Origin: Goleter apudmare HA4340-LM2 | Lineage (GTDB): Bacteria > Cyanobacteriota > Cyanobacteriia > Cyanobacteriales > Nostocaceae | Direction: 5' to 3' | Assembly: GCA_019359495.1 (NCBI GenBank) | Contig: JAHHHF010000093.1 | Location: forward strand, 30,134-94,133 | Length of the DNA stretch: 64,000 nt | In this document: one piece after another, positions 1 to 9,124 of the stretch | How the letters are laid out: the number at the start of each line of letters is the position of its first letter | How positions within the stretch are numbered: the stretch's first letter is position 1 | Made by a program: the position numbers and the translations under genes | Notes under the pieces: generated by a model | Seen by the model: the letters and a program-made list of their open reading frames with translations, nothing else | Database searches by the model: none | What the model was told of the DNA's origin: nothing

Positions 1-172
1 CAAAGGTCAGTACCTCATTAACTGACTTACTCACCCGGTAGGCAGCCTTTGACCGGGGTTCTACTACGACATCTATCTGAGCGTTGGGGTAATAGCGCTT
101 CAGATCATCTAGTGTCGGAAATAAGAGGATTTGTTCGCCAATTCCGCCAGGTACAAGGGCTACTACTCGCAT
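1..172 (-). CDS. Glycosyltransferase family 9 protein, N-terminal part
   Basis: The gene enters the window on the minus strand and only its first 57 codons are present. The start is the ATG at 172-170. The product begins MRVVALVPGGIGEQ and continues with LFPTLDDLKRYYPNA and IDVVVEPR. This matches the N-terminal Rossmann-like half of heptosyltransferase-type (GT9) enzymes, which transfer sugars to lipid or polysaccharide acceptors at the inner membrane. It is transcribed away from ispD, with a repeat-rich spacer between them. The family call rests on the N-terminal pattern alone, so the acceptor cannot be guessed. Confidence 0.7.
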   Translation of the reverse strand, partial: MRVVALVPGGIGEQILLFPTLDDLKRYYPNAQIDVVVEPRSKAAYRVSKSVNEVLTF

Positions 173-233
173 AATATTTATTGACGCTTACTCGCTCCCT
201 ATTTTAGGGGAATATAGGTATGCCCCTCCGGGG

Positions 234-450
234 AATTCAAAATTCGTCTTTAAAAGTTTTCTAGGTTGGGAAATTCCTCCGGATACGGCAGTCAACTCGG
301 TGGTTCATACCGCACATGTGGCCGCGCTCACCGCCTACAGAACTTTTGTCTTCTCTACGAGAGGCTGCGCCCTAAGCGTAGCTATGCCACAGGCTTTACG
401 ACACGCTACGCGTAGCTTGCCTCACCGCAGGAGTACGCAAAATTCAAAAT
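234..450. repeat. Dispersed palindrome-rich repeat, copy 1 of family A
   Basis: The gene-free spacer 173-536 is mostly repetitive. From 234 it starts AATTCAAAATTC, runs through TCTTTAAAAGTTT and CTACGAGAGGCTGCGCCC, contains the palindromic core ACGCTACGCGTAGC, and ends in a heptamer run (AAAATTC, about four units, near 438-466). A second copy lies at 44518-44680. This copy carries about 60 extra bases after TTGGGAAA. Short open frames through it are not genes. Confidence 0.8.
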
Positions 451-536
451 TCAAAATTCAAAATTCACTCATTTTGAATTCATAATTTGGAAGTTAGGGA
501 ATAAAGACAGTCCCTAGTTAGAAATTGAGGAATGCT

Positions 537-1220
537 GTGTATCTACTAATTCCAGCTGCGGGTATAGGAAAAAGAATGGGGAGCGATCGCAATAAACTCC
601 TCCTGACAGTGCGATCGCAGCCAATTATTACTTGGACTCTCAAAGCCGCATCTGCGGCCAGGGCAATTTCCTGGATTGGGATTATTTCCCAGCCTACTGA
701 TTGGGATGACTTAAAGACGATTCTCGCGGACTTAAAGCTGAGTAAACCAGTGGAATTAATTCGTGGCGGCTCCACCCGCCAAGAGTCAGTTTACAATGGC
801 TTGCAGGCGCTGCCAGCCGCCGCAGAGCAAGTGTTGATTCATGATGGAGCTAGATGTTTAGCTACGCCGGATTTACTCAACTCCTGCGCCCAAGCGATTC
901 AGCACTGTTCTGGATTAATTGCGGCTGTACCCGTCAAAGATACCATCAAAGTAGTTGATGCCAATGGCATAATTCAAAGTACGCCCGATAGGAGACAACT
1001 TTGGGCAGCGCAAACTCCCCAAGGATTTAATGTGAAGTTATTGAAACAGTGCCACGCTGAAGGTGTTCGTCAGGGTTGGAAAGTAACTGACGATGCAGCT
1101 TTATTTGAAAAGTGTGGCATCCCAGTTCAAATCGTTGCAGGAGAGGAGACAAATTTAAAAGTCACCACCCCCCAAGACTTAGCGATCGCCGAATTTATCC
1201 TCAAAACCAGAGGATTTTAG
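537..1220 (+). CDS. ispD: 2-C-methyl-D-erythritol 4-phosphate cytidylyltransferase
   Basis: Transfers CMP from CTP to methylerythritol phosphate, the third step of the cytosolic MEP isoprenoid pathway. From the GTG at 537 the protein is 227 residues, normal for the family, and starts MYLLIPAAG. A TTG at 525 would add four residues (MRNA); I prefer GTG because homologues begin just before the PAAG motif. Visible signatures are PAAGIGKRMG (CTP loop), KLLL, GGSTRQESVYNGL, IHDGARC, PVKDTIKVV, QTPQGF, VTDDA and the C-terminal GEETNLKVTTPQDL. Two further MEP genes, ispG and ispH, lie at 6.1 and 38.6 kb. scpB follows on the same strand after a hairpin spacer. Confidence 0.95.
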   Translation: MYLLIPAAGIGKRMGSDRNKLLLTVRSQPIITWTLKAASAARAISWIGIISQPTDWDDLKTILADLKLSKPVELIRGGSTRQESVYNGLQALPAAAEQVLIHDGARCLATPDLLNSCAQAIQHCSGLIAAVPVKDTIKVVDANGIIQSTPDRRQLWAAQTPQGFNVKLLKQCHAEGVRQGWKVTDDAALFEKCGIPVQIVAGEETNLKVTTPQDLAIAEFILKTRGF

Positions 1221-1222
1221 GA

Positions 1223-1251
1223 GTAGAGACGTTGCAGTGCAACGTCTCTAC
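1223..1251. terminator. Perfect hairpin downstream of ispD
   Basis: GTAGAGACGTTGC pairs over 13 bp with GCAACGTCTCTAC across a 3-nt loop, three bases after the ispD stop codon. There is no T-run, so it may be a dispersed palindromic element rather than an intrinsic terminator. A related GAGACGTT hairpin lies at 41378-41402. Confidence 0.55.
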
Positions 1252-1374
1252 ATGCCCATTAATCTTGACATTTTCAGGTAATTATGATAAATTCCCACAC
1301 ACAATGTTACCTGTCCTTTGTCAGGTGTCAATTGTCTAATGACAAACGACCAATGACCAATGACTCTTCACTAA

Positions 1375-1905
1375 ATGACTACAGCCACAGCGACGAAGAT
1401 AGAAGCAATTCTCTATTTAAAGGGTAAGCCCTTGTCGCTCGGCGAAATCGCCGAGTATGCCGCGTGCGATCGCGCCACCGTTGAAGAAAGCATAATTGAA
1501 CTGATTGATGACTATGCCCATCGAGACAGTGCCCTAGAAGTCGTAGAAACTCCAAATGGTTATAGTTTGCAACTACGGTCAGATTTTCATGACTTAGTGC
1601 AAACATTGATTCCCGTAGAATTGGGATTAGGGGCATTGCGAACTTTAGCAGCGATCGCGCTCAATAGCCCCATACTCCAAAGCGACTTGATTAACCTGCG
1701 CGGTTCTGGAGTGTATCAACATGTCCCAGAACTTGTAGAACTTGGTTTTGTTCGCAAACGGCGAGACAATGACTCTCGCTCATATTCGCTACAAATTACC
1801 CCCAAATTTCATCAGTATTTTCAAATCGAACAACTTCCCCAAATATTGGCTACCAGCCAGAAGGAAGAACAACTGGAACTGGATCTAGAATTGGAAGCAA
1901 AATAA
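1375..1905 (+). CDS. scpB: Segregation and condensation protein B
   Basis: ScpB is the winged-helix partner of ScpA and SMC in the condensin complex that compacts and segregates the chromosome. The 176-residue protein has the family pattern: IEAILYLKGKPLSL at the N-terminus, an early winged helix, ALRTLAAIALNSPILQSDL at the start of the second one, then GSGVYQHVPELVELGFVRKR. The C-terminal tail is acidic (QLELDLELEAK). The start is the ATG at 1375. The preceding spacer contains heptamer repeats (GACCAAT type, about 1340-1370). No scpA is in the window, which is usual for cyanobacteria where the two genes are often apart. Confidence 0.9.
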   Translation: MTTATATKIEAILYLKGKPLSLGEIAEYAACDRATVEESIIELIDDYAHRDSALEVVETPNGYSLQLRSDFHDLVQTLIPVELGLGALRTLAAIALNSPILQSDLINLRGSGVYQHVPELVELGFVRKRRDNDSRSYSLQITPKFHQYFQIEQLPQILATSQKEEQLELDLELEAK

Positions 1906-2057
1906 AGGCATAGGTAAAAACCCAGCCGTGCTAAGTCTCTACGTCTCCTCCCCTGCAACCTTGTTGCTCATCTTCACGGCTTATACCTGTGGAAAATGCA
2001 TTACTCTTGTACTATGGTTTAGAGTAGAATTAGCAACCAAGCTAAGAAAAACTGCCA

Positions 2058-2402
2058 ATGGTTTTTGATCCCGACTTTTTGAATGACAACTCTGAGGAAC
2101 ACACCAATCAACTTCTGAACGACCACTTTGAGGAACAACCAAATCCGTTGCTCAAGTATCTACAGCACCAGTCGCCGGAAGTTTTAGCCCGTGTCGCCCA
2201 GTCCGTTAGTCCCGAAATTAAACAAATAATTTCGCAAAACGTCCAAGGGCTAGTGGGAATGTTACCCGCAGAAAATTTCAACGTGCAAATTACAACAGAC
2301 AGGGATAACCTAGCGGGCCTTTTGGCGTCAGCGATGATGACGGGGTATTTCTTACGCCAGATGGAACAAAGGATGCATTTAGAGCATTTGTCGAGTCAAT
2401 AG
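2058..2402 (+). CDS. DUF760 family protein
   Basis: A 114-residue soluble protein with no signal peptide. The segment NPLLKYLQHQSPEVLARVAQSVSPEIKQI, followed by GLVGMLPAENFNVQITTDRDNLAGLLASAMMTGYFLRQMEQR, fits the DUF760 family shared by cyanobacteria and chloroplasts, whose biochemical role is not settled. The N-terminus contains a near repeat (NDNSEEHTNQLLNDHFEEQPN). It stands alone on the plus strand and converges with the HtrA-type protease gene, only 23 bp away. Confidence 0.8.
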   Translation: MVFDPDFLNDNSEEHTNQLLNDHFEEQPNPLLKYLQHQSPEVLARVAQSVSPEIKQIISQNVQGLVGMLPAENFNVQITTDRDNLAGLLASAMMTGYFLRQMEQRMHLEHLSSQ

Positions 2403-2425
2403 TCAACAAGCAAAAATTCAGGTGA

Positions 2426-3640
2426 CTATTTCTTCTGAGGATAAACCCCTGACTGGATATTGAAGGTTTGAGTTTTACCGTTCCGGTCAACCTCGACTGC
2501 TAAAACATCACCCACTGAGCTAGATTCAACTATCTTTTGGACTTGGGCTGCGGTTCTGACTTGCTTACCGTTAATTTTTTGAATTACATCTCCCGGAAGC
2601 AGTCCTGCCCGTTTTGCTGGTGAATTTTCTAGCACACCTTTAATCACAATGCCAACATCCTGCTGAATGTTGAGCTGATTTTCTTGATTGATTTGTTGTT
2701 TTTTCGTTGGAGATAGGTCTGTCATTTCGATCCCCAAGAAAGGGTGTTGTACACGCCCTTTGGTAAATAGTTCATTCGCAATCCGGGCGGCGGTTTCTAT
2801 GGGGATAGCAAAACCCAATCCTTGAGCATCGGCGCGGATGGCAGTGTTCACACCAATCACTTCCCCTTGAGCATTTAACAACGGGCCACCGGAGTTACCA
2901 GGATTAATTGCAGCATCGGTTTGGATGAAACTGACTCGTTTCTCAGGCACACCGACTTGGGCACTGGTGCGATCAGTAGCGCTAATAATGCCAATAGTGA
3001 CGGTATTATCCAAACCTAGAGGATTACCAATAGCGATCGCCCACTGTCCGGGAATCAAGTTTTGGGAATTGCCCAATTTCACCGTGGGCAATTTACTAGC
3101 TTTAATTTTGACTACTGCTACATCAGTAACAGCATCAACTCCCAAGACTTTCCCCTCAAAAGTTCGACCATCTTTGAGGGTAACTTGCACTGTATCAGTA
3201 TCTGCAACTACATGAGCGTTAGTCAGTAATTCTCCATTAGCACTCAAAATAAATCCTGACCCCGTACCTCTTTCAATTCGTTCATTGGGAATTGGTTGCT
3301 CATTCTCGCCAAAGAATCGGCGCAACAGAGGATTTTTCAAAGCGTCAGATATGGGATTAGCCACTTTGCGTGTAGCATTAATTCTAACTACTGCCGGGCC
3401 GACTTTTTGCACAGCCGTGGCAATAAAATTCACGTTATCACCACCAGTAGCTCCAATTGTCCCACTCACAGAATTAGGAGCTACAGACTCTGGCGGTAAA
3501 GCCACAGTGACATTTCTTAATTGCCGAAAAGAGTAGTGTTGCGGCAAAAGATAGCGACTACCCAACAAACCTGCACCGCCGCCAAACACTAGTAAAGATA
3601 GATAAACGGCCAGTTGCTTTAAAGATAACTTCATAATCAT
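2426..3640 (-). CDS. HtrA/Deg-type serine protease with PDZ domain
   Basis: An exported trypsin-like protease of the HhoA/HhoB/HtrA group, which degrades or refolds damaged envelope proteins. From the ATG at 3640 it is 404 residues; a TTG at 3658 would add six. An N-terminal hydrophobic segment (LAVYLSLLVFGGGAGLLG) is a signal or anchor. The catalytic triad is visible: His in TNAHVV (about 143), Asp in AVTDVAV (about 173) and Ser in NPGNSGGPL (about 250). One PDZ domain occupies roughly residues 290-400. Cyanobacteria usually carry three paralogues, and I cannot tell which one this is. Confidence 0.93.
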   Translation of the reverse strand: MIMKLSLKQLAVYLSLLVFGGGAGLLGSRYLLPQHYSFRQLRNVTVALPPESVAPNSVSGTIGATGGDNVNFIATAVQKVGPAVVRINATRKVANPISDALKNPLLRRFFGENEQPIPNERIERGTGSGFILSANGELLTNAHVVADTDTVQVTLKDGRTFEGKVLGVDAVTDVAVVKIKASKLPTVKLGNSQNLIPGQWAIAIGNPLGLDNTVTIGIISATDRTSAQVGVPEKRVSFIQTDAAINPGNSGGPLLNAQGEVIGVNTAIRADAQGLGFAIPIETAARIANELFTKGRVQHPFLGIEMTDLSPTKKQQINQENQLNIQQDVGIVIKGVLENSPAKRAGLLPGDVIQKINGKQVRTAAQVQKIVESSSVGDVLAVEVDRNGKTQTFNIQSGVYPQKK

Positions 3641-3798
3641 TTTACTCAAGGACAGCAATGCAGTTGCTAATTTCTTAGTTTAGTCAAGCAAACAGCAACT
3701 GGATAGATCAATTTTTGAGAAACCAGTTATTCGTCATTTGTCAAGAATCCAGAATCAAGAGGCATTGGCGTTCAAGAGTAATTATCCCCATGCCCAAT

Positions 3799-3848
3799 GA
3801 CGCCAGTTCGCTTAAGTCGGGAAACCCGCCCACGCAACTGGCTCCCCA
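3799..3848. repeat. Dispersed repeat, family C, copy 1
   Basis: CGCCAGTTCGCTTAAGTCGG followed by GAAACCCGCCCACGCAACTG and GCTCCCC, located upstream of the LysM-M23 gene. The same core (AAGTCGGGAAACCCGCCCA) occurs at 44119-44211 and, inverted, at 10060-10102. It holds no gene. Confidence 0.75.
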
Positions 3849-3908
3849 ATGCCCAATCTTGAATTTCAAATCTAAAATCTATAGTTATTGCTCTCTTCAC
3901 GGTTAGAC

Positions 3909-4802
3909 ATGACTTTTCCCTATCGTCTGGTGTTTCTCTGTAGTTTAATCAGTTCCTTGGGGCTAGTATCCATACTCCCAAAGTCAGAAAGCGTGAATGC
4001 TGCTGTAGGGAGTTGCCCGACTCCGGCTTTATCGCGCTTCCGGCGTCACATAGTTGCTCGTGGTGAAACCTTGGAGAGTATAGCGCAGCGCTATAATCTG
4101 ATTCCTGCCACCATTATCGGCATGAATCCGGCTGTCAAGAATGGTACAGTTACCGTTGGTAGCGAACTTCAGATTCCTCCCTACAATGGGATTGTTGTGG
4201 AAGTGCCGCGCGGTCAAACTTGGCGGCAAGTAGCAACAGCATATAAAGTCCGCGCTGATGCCTTGTTTGAGGTGAATGGCTGCCAGTCAGACCCCAGAAT
4301 CGTATTTATTCCAGGGGTAAATTGGTCGCCAAATGGCTCCTTAACTAAGTCTCCCACCGCCACCCCTATTGATACAGAGGCGAGTCCTACGTCGCTAACT
4401 GGATATCCCTTGTCGGAGGTCAGTACTGTGACTTTGCCTTATGGCTGGCAAATTAATTCCACCACTGGTGATGTATTTTTCCATAGTGGCATCGATTTAT
4501 CAGTAGCGTTGGGTACACATGTACAAGCGATCGCTTCCGGAACTGTAGTCTTTGCCAATGAGCAAGGCAGTTATGGCAATTTAGTCATCATTAACCACAG
4601 TGGCGGACGCCAAACTCGTTATGCTCAACTTGACAGTATTAAAGTTACGGTCGGTCAGCAAGTCCAACAAGGTGATGTAATAGGAGCCGTAGGCACTAGT
4701 GGACAGCCCAGTTCTAGTCAACCGCATCTTCATTTTGAAGTCCGTTCCAGCTCATCCCTAGGCTGGGTAGCAGAAGATCCGAAAAGTCATCTGACCAAAT
4801 AA
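3909..4802 (+). CDS. LysM domain / M23 family metallopeptidase
   Basis: A secreted peptidoglycan-binding endopeptidase or envelope factor. From the ATG at 3909 it has 297 residues; the longer frame from the TTG at 3888 would put residues before an obvious signal peptide (MTFPYRLVFLCSLISSLGLV). A LysM motif follows (HIVARGETLESIAQRYNL, about 50-95) and a second, weaker LysM-like stretch (about 100-140). The C-terminal M23 domain has the metal-site motifs HSGIDLS and HLHFEV with the GxxG core between them. Both zinc-ligand motifs are intact, so it may be active. It converges with the isochorismatase-like gene. Confidence 0.9.
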   Translation: MTFPYRLVFLCSLISSLGLVSILPKSESVNAAVGSCPTPALSRFRRHIVARGETLESIAQRYNLIPATIIGMNPAVKNGTVTVGSELQIPPYNGIVVEVPRGQTWRQVATAYKVRADALFEVNGCQSDPRIVFIPGVNWSPNGSLTKSPTATPIDTEASPTSLTGYPLSEVSTVTLPYGWQINSTTGDVFFHSGIDLSVALGTHVQAIASGTVVFANEQGSYGNLVIINHSGGRQTRYAQLDSIKVTVGQQVQQGDVIGAVGTSGQPSSSQPHLHFEVRSSSSLGWVAEDPKSHLTK

Positions 4803-4849
4803 GATTAAGACGCAGGGAATTACTCAGCGAAACTCTGCGTTCCTTTACA

Positions 4850-5884
4850 TTAAATAAAGTTAATTATTTGCGTAGATTTGATGATATTCATCCCTGCATC
4901 TGCAAACCTAGAAAAAGCTGTATCAGCCTGTTCTGTGTAATCAACAACACCAGGTACAACCACCGGGGAAGTGCAATCTTCTAGCAGAAAAACCTTTTGA
5001 GCCAGAGTCGCATCTACCTGTTGAATTTCTGTCAATAAATCATCAATTGTCCAGGCGACACAGTGACTTTTAGCTTGACCACCAATAATCACCACATCAA
5101 ATTCTAAAAGTTGTCGAATCAAGCTTATATTCTTCTGGGCAAGAGGACGTTGCTCAAAATCTACTAAAACTTCGGGACGTAAAATTGAATAGTTTTCTGT
5201 TAAAGGATTCTCACCTTTAATTTCAAATTGCGTTTGGCTTTGACGCGCTAGGCAATGAAAAAATATTGCCTCTTCTACCGATGAAACTAAAGCATGACCA
5301 ATACCACCGAGCATTGAATGATATGGCCAAACAGTGAGGGGATATTTACCGTCTTGACTTAGCTGTTTAACGTAATGGTAAGCATGTTTTTGTAATAATT
5401 CATAGTCACTATTAGTAATATTATTAGCAACGGTTGGGTTGACTTGCCAAATCCCTTGGTCGATGTCGGCTGGAGTAATACTCGTAGCGGCTGGAGTAGG
5501 ATGTTCACCTTTGCTATTCACCCAAAAGATAGGATGAAAAATTTGCGTAGCTGTGTGAGTATCAAGCGTTGGTATAATTTTTGTAATTACCCCCAAATGA
5601 CGATAAATAAATTCACACAGTCGCCCATTGTCTTCTACTGCACCCAAGCCTGATTTTCCCCCTACAAATAATTCAAAACCGGGGATGCAAAAAGTATTTT
5701 GGACATCAATTAATAGTAGACAAACACGGGTTTGATCACCAGAGGCTGGTTTGATATTGTGTTGTTTTGCCCAAGCTTCAGCTGCATCTGCACGTTCTTG
5801 GTAGGGTACACGCCAGACTTCGCACACTTTTTCAGGGTTAAAGTGGGGCGGAATAGGTAGTTGGGCTTCTATGTGGTTGGTCAT
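4850..5884 (-). CDS. Isochorismatase/nicotinamidase-like cysteine hydrolase
   Basis: A 344-residue member of the isochorismatase-like superfamily, longer than the usual 180-220. The nucleophile region is GGQAKSHCVAWT (Cys near 268), the catalytic Asp is in LLLIDVQNTFC (near 60), and HTATQIFHPIFW resembles the metal-binding histidine region of nicotinamidases. The C-terminal DCTSPVV is also typical. The N-terminal 50 residues and a central insertion (about 140-230) are extra. Nicotinamide deamidation to nicotinic acid is one possible reaction, but the substrate cannot be fixed from sequence. Its start lies 227 bp upstream of the divergent ispG. Confidence 0.8.
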   Translation of the reverse strand: MTNHIEAQLPIPPHFNPEKVCEVWRVPYQERADAAEAWAKQHNIKPASGDQTRVCLLLIDVQNTFCIPGFELFVGGKSGLGAVEDNGRLCEFIYRHLGVITKIIPTLDTHTATQIFHPIFWVNSKGEHPTPAATSITPADIDQGIWQVNPTVANNITNSDYELLQKHAYHYVKQLSQDGKYPLTVWPYHSMLGGIGHALVSSVEEAIFFHCLARQSQTQFEIKGENPLTENYSILRPEVLVDFEQRPLAQKNISLIRQLLEFDVVIIGGQAKSHCVAWTIDDLLTEIQQVDATLAQKVFLLEDCTSPVVVPGVVDYTEQADTAFSRFADAGMNIIKSTQIINFI

Positions 5885-6111
5885 AATTGTAGTAACTTTT
5901 ATTCTATAAGTGATACTCAGTAAGATCAGCGATCGCTACTTAACTAAATAGATGATGAAAATCCTGTTTAAATCTCTTGATTAATCCCATTAACTCACTT
6001 CCTCTTTTTTTTGCTGTTGCTTCACCCAAAATAGCCCCACCTGTGGCAATCTGAGAAACAGAGGTTTGGAAATTTGATATTTCCGCTACAGCAAATTTAC
6101 CTAATGAGGTT

Positions 6112-7347
6112 ATGCAAACTCTGCCCACAGTTACAACTGCAAATACCACATCTAGTCAACCAATCTTCGATACAACAATCAAGCGGCGTAAAACCCGTCC
6201 TGTAAAGGTGGGAGATGTCACCATTGGGGGTAACTATCCTGTGGTGGTACAGTCGATGATTAACGAAGACACCCTAGATATCGATGGATCTGTAGCGGCT
6301 ATTCGTCGGTTACACGAGATTGGCTGCGAAATCGTCCGTGTCACTGTGCCAAGTTTGGCACATGCAAAAGCTTTGGCGGAAATTAAACAGAAATTAATTG
6401 CCGCTTATCGAGATGTGCCCATTGTTGCTGATGTGCATCATAATGGCATGAAAATTGCTTTGGAAGTCGCCAAGCACATCGAAAAAGTGCGGATTAATCC
6501 AGGGTTGTATGTGTTTGAAAAGCCAAACACCACCAGAACCGAATACACCAAAGCTGAATTTGACGAAATTGGCGACAAAATCCGCGAAACCCTAGAACCT
6601 CTAGTAGTTTCTCTGCGAGATCAAGGTAAGGCGATGCGAATTGGAGTCAATCACGGTTCCCTCGCTGAACGGATGCTATTTACCTATGGTGATACTCCAG
6701 AGGGGATGGTGGAATCTGCTTTAGAATTCATTCGCATCTGTGAATCTTTGGATTTTCGCAACATCGTTATTTCTATGAAGGCTTCACGGGTGCCGGTAAT
6801 GGTAGCCGCCTATCGCCTCATCGCCAAACGTATGGATGACTTAGGGATGGATTATCCCCTACACCTAGGCGTCACGGAAGCTGGTGATGGTGAATATGGA
6901 CGCATTAAATCCACGGCTGGTATTGCCACATTGCTGGCTGATGGGATTGGCGATACCATTCGAGTTTCCCTCACAGAAGCACCAGAAAAAGAAATTCCTG
7001 TTTGCTACAGCATTCTGCAAGCCTTGGGATTGCGAAAGACAATGGTGGAGTATGTCGCCTGTCCTTCCTGCGGACGTACTTTGTTTAACCTGGAAGAAGT
7101 ACTGCACAAAGTCCGCGAAGCCACCAAACATCTCACAGGCTTAGACATAGCAGTAATGGGTTGTATTGTCAATGGGCCTGGAGAAATGGCAGATGCTGAC
7201 TATGGTTATGTAGGTAAAACGCCCGGTTACATTTCTTTATATCGTGGTAGAGAAGAGATTAAAAAAGTCCCAGAAGACCAAGGCGTTGAGGAATTAATTT
7301 ACCTCATCAAAGCAGATGGACGCTGGGTAGAACCAGAGCAGGTTTAG
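6112..7347 (+). CDS. ispG: (E)-4-hydroxy-3-methylbut-2-enyl-diphosphate synthase
   Basis: IspG (GcpE) reduces methylerythritol cyclodiphosphate to HMBPP with a [4Fe-4S] cluster, in cyanobacteria using ferredoxin. The 411-residue protein has [16 protein letters not shown] and [16 protein letters not shown] near the N-terminus, [12 protein letters not shown] in the barrel, and cluster cysteines in [12 protein letters not shown] and [10 protein letters not shown]. The first 20 residues are a Thr-rich extension ahead of the conserved core. The adjacent processing-protease gene on the same strand starts about 200 bp later and may be separately transcribed. Confidence 0.97.
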   Translation: MQTLPTVTTANTTSSQPIFDTTIKRRKTRPVKVGDVTIGGNYPVVVQSMINEDTLDIDGSVAAIRRLHEIGCEIVRVTVPSLAHAKALAEIKQKLIAAYRDVPIVADVHHNGMKIALEVAKHIEKVRINPGLYVFEKPNTTRTEYTKAEFDEIGDKIRETLEPLVVSLRDQGKAMRIGVNHGSLAERMLFTYGDTPEGMVESALEFIRICESLDFRNIVISMKASRVPVMVAAYRLIAKRMDDLGMDYPLHLGVTEAGDGEYGRIKSTAGIATLLADGIGDTIRVSLTEAPEKEIPVCYSILQALGLRKTMVEYVACPSCGRTLFNLEEVLHKVREATKHLTGLDIAVMGCIVNGPGEMADADYGYVGKTPGYISLYRGREEIKKVPEDQGVEELIYLIKADGRWVEPEQV

Positions 7348-7544
7348 GGAGGAAGCAGGGAGCAGGGGGAAGAAAAACTAATAACCCATGCCCCATTCCC
7401 TATTCCCAAATCCCTTGATCATGTCACCGGATTTCTCAGCAATTTTGTTGTAATAAGAATACATGCTCCATCCTGACAGTGATACCCTGTGTTAGATTGA
7501 GCATACTGAACTATAAAAATTTTCCTTCTGGCACAGCTGTCATT

Positions 7545-8831
7545 ATGGTAATTACAAAAAGTAGGCTGGTTTTGGGTGCTACGGCAGTGACGCTCTCGAC
7601 AATTGCGGTTACTAGTCTTGGCATACACTCAAGAGGTCAGGCTTTATTTAAAGAAAGTCCTAAAGAACTAGTAGATGAAGTTTGGCAAATTGTTCAGCGT
7701 CAATATGTGGATGCTACTTTTAATCAGCTAGATTGGCAGGCTGTCCGGAAGGAGTATTTGAGCAAGTCTTATACTAATCAGCAAGAAGCTTACAATTCCA
7801 TCCGGGAAATGCTGAAGAAGCTAGAAGACCCCTACACCCGGTTTATGGACCCGGAGGAATTCAAGAATATGCAAGTGGATACCTCTGGCCAACTGACAGG
7901 CATTGGTATCACAATTAGCTTAGATGAAAAAACCAAGCAACTCGTTGTGATTGCGCCAATTGAGGATACACCTGCATTTAAAGCAGGAATTTTGGCAAAG
8001 GATGAAATTCTCACAATCGATGGTAAGAGTACTAAGGGGATGGATACTAACCAAGCAGTATCCTTAATTCGCGGTGAACCAAATACAAAAGTCAAACTCA
8101 CAATTAGGCGAGGTAGTCAAACAAGAGAGTTTGTAATTACACGCGCCCGTATTGAAATCCACCCAGTTAAATTTTCGCAAAAGCAAACCCCATCCGGCAC
8201 TCTTGGCTACATTCGCTTGAACCAGTTTAGCGCCAATGCTGGTAAAGAAATGAGAAATGCCATCAAAGATTTAGAAAGCAAAAAGGTTGTTGGGTACGTT
8301 TTGGACTTACGTGGTAATCCAGGCGGTTTGCTATTCTCTAGTGTGGAAATTGCTCGGATGTGGCTCAATAGGGGTACTATCGTTTCTACTATTGATCGTC
8401 AGGGTGAGCAAGAGCGAGAGATAGCCAATGGACGCGCTTTAACGAATAAGCCGTTGGTAGTGTTGGTGGATAAAGGTTCCGCCAGTGCTAGCGAAATTCT
8501 TTCAGGCGCATTGCAAGATAACAAGCGTGCGACTTTGGTGGGTAGCCAAACTTTCGGTAAAGGCTTAGTGCAATCGGTGCGTCCTCTGGAAGATGGCTCA
8601 GGACTAGCAGTTACCATTGCTAAATACCACACTCCCAGTGGTAAAGATATTAATAAGCATGGGATTGATCCAGATATCAAAGTGGATTTAAACGATGCCC
8701 AGAAAGAGGAATTATGGCTCAAAGAGCGCGACAAACTCGCTACCCTAGAAGACCCACAATTTGCTAAGGCTGTGGAAGTGCTGGGTAAGCAAATCGCTGC
8801 TAAAGGTATTAGGAGCGGACAAAAGAATTAA
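7545..8831 (+). CDS. S41 family C-terminal processing peptidase
   Basis: A CtpA-type protease exported to the periplasm or lumen. From the ATG at 7545 it is 428 residues; the upstream GTG at 7479 would put 22 polar residues before the signal segment (RLVLGATAVTLSTIAVTSLG). It has an N-terminal helical region, a PDZ domain (about 95-185, GIGITISLDE and AGILAKDEILTIDG) and a tail-specific protease domain with YIRLNQFS, LDLRGNPGG, the Ser motif GSASASEILSGAL and the Lys motif TFGKGLVQ. Cyanobacteria have three paralogues (CtpA matures D1, CtpB, CtpC). I cannot safely say which this is. Confidence 0.92.
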   Translation: MVITKSRLVLGATAVTLSTIAVTSLGIHSRGQALFKESPKELVDEVWQIVQRQYVDATFNQLDWQAVRKEYLSKSYTNQQEAYNSIREMLKKLEDPYTRFMDPEEFKNMQVDTSGQLTGIGITISLDEKTKQLVVIAPIEDTPAFKAGILAKDEILTIDGKSTKGMDTNQAVSLIRGEPNTKVKLTIRRGSQTREFVITRARIEIHPVKFSQKQTPSGTLGYIRLNQFSANAGKEMRNAIKDLESKKVVGYVLDLRGNPGGLLFSSVEIARMWLNRGTIVSTIDRQGEQEREIANGRALTNKPLVVLVDKGSASASEILSGALQDNKRATLVGSQTFGKGLVQSVRPLEDGSGLAVTIAKYHTPSGKDINKHGIDPDIKVDLNDAQKEELWLKERDKLATLEDPQFAKAVEVLGKQIAAKGIRSGQKN

Positions 8832-8847
8832 ACATCTTGGCTGGAAT

Positions 8848-9033
8848 TTATTGGGGTTGGCACTTACCAGCCCTGATTAATCCAACGCGACGAGCGATCG
8901 CTTCTCCTTGAGAATTAAAAGGCCCCCACTGTTCTATAATCTCAGTATTATCGTCCCTAACTTCCTCGCTGGGGACGATTTCGCAGCTTCCAGTATTGTG
9001 CTTGACAATATGCCAAGTTTGTGTGTTATTCAT
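8848..9033 (-). CDS. Small conserved cyanobacterial protein of unknown function
   Basis: A 61-residue protein, MNNTQTWHIVKHNTGSCEIV at the start and GPFNSQGEAIARRVGLIRAG near the end. The pattern WHIVKH...WGPF.SQ.EAIARRVGLIRAGKC looks like a conserved short family in cyanobacteria; this is recall, not a search. It has no membrane segment or signal peptide and converges with the processing-protease gene. Function unknown. Confidence 0.65.
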   Translation of the reverse strand: MNNTQTWHIVKHNTGSCEIVPSEEVRDDNTEIIEQWGPFNSQGEAIARRVGLIRAGKCQPQ

Positions 9034-9124
9034 GCTAAAGAGGAAAATTTTGTGTTTTACTCAAAACATTCTACGGCATAGGGATTGCTAGAATCAGCAC
9101 AGAGCAACCTATGTTAGTTAACCT

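Noticed and set aside
5940..6149. 69-codon minus-strand frame ending FKQDFHHLFS, overlapping the ispG start
   Set aside because: It overlaps ispG, has no ribosome-binding site, and I know no homologue. Its tail looks protein-like, so it may be a gene remnant, but I cannot support it.
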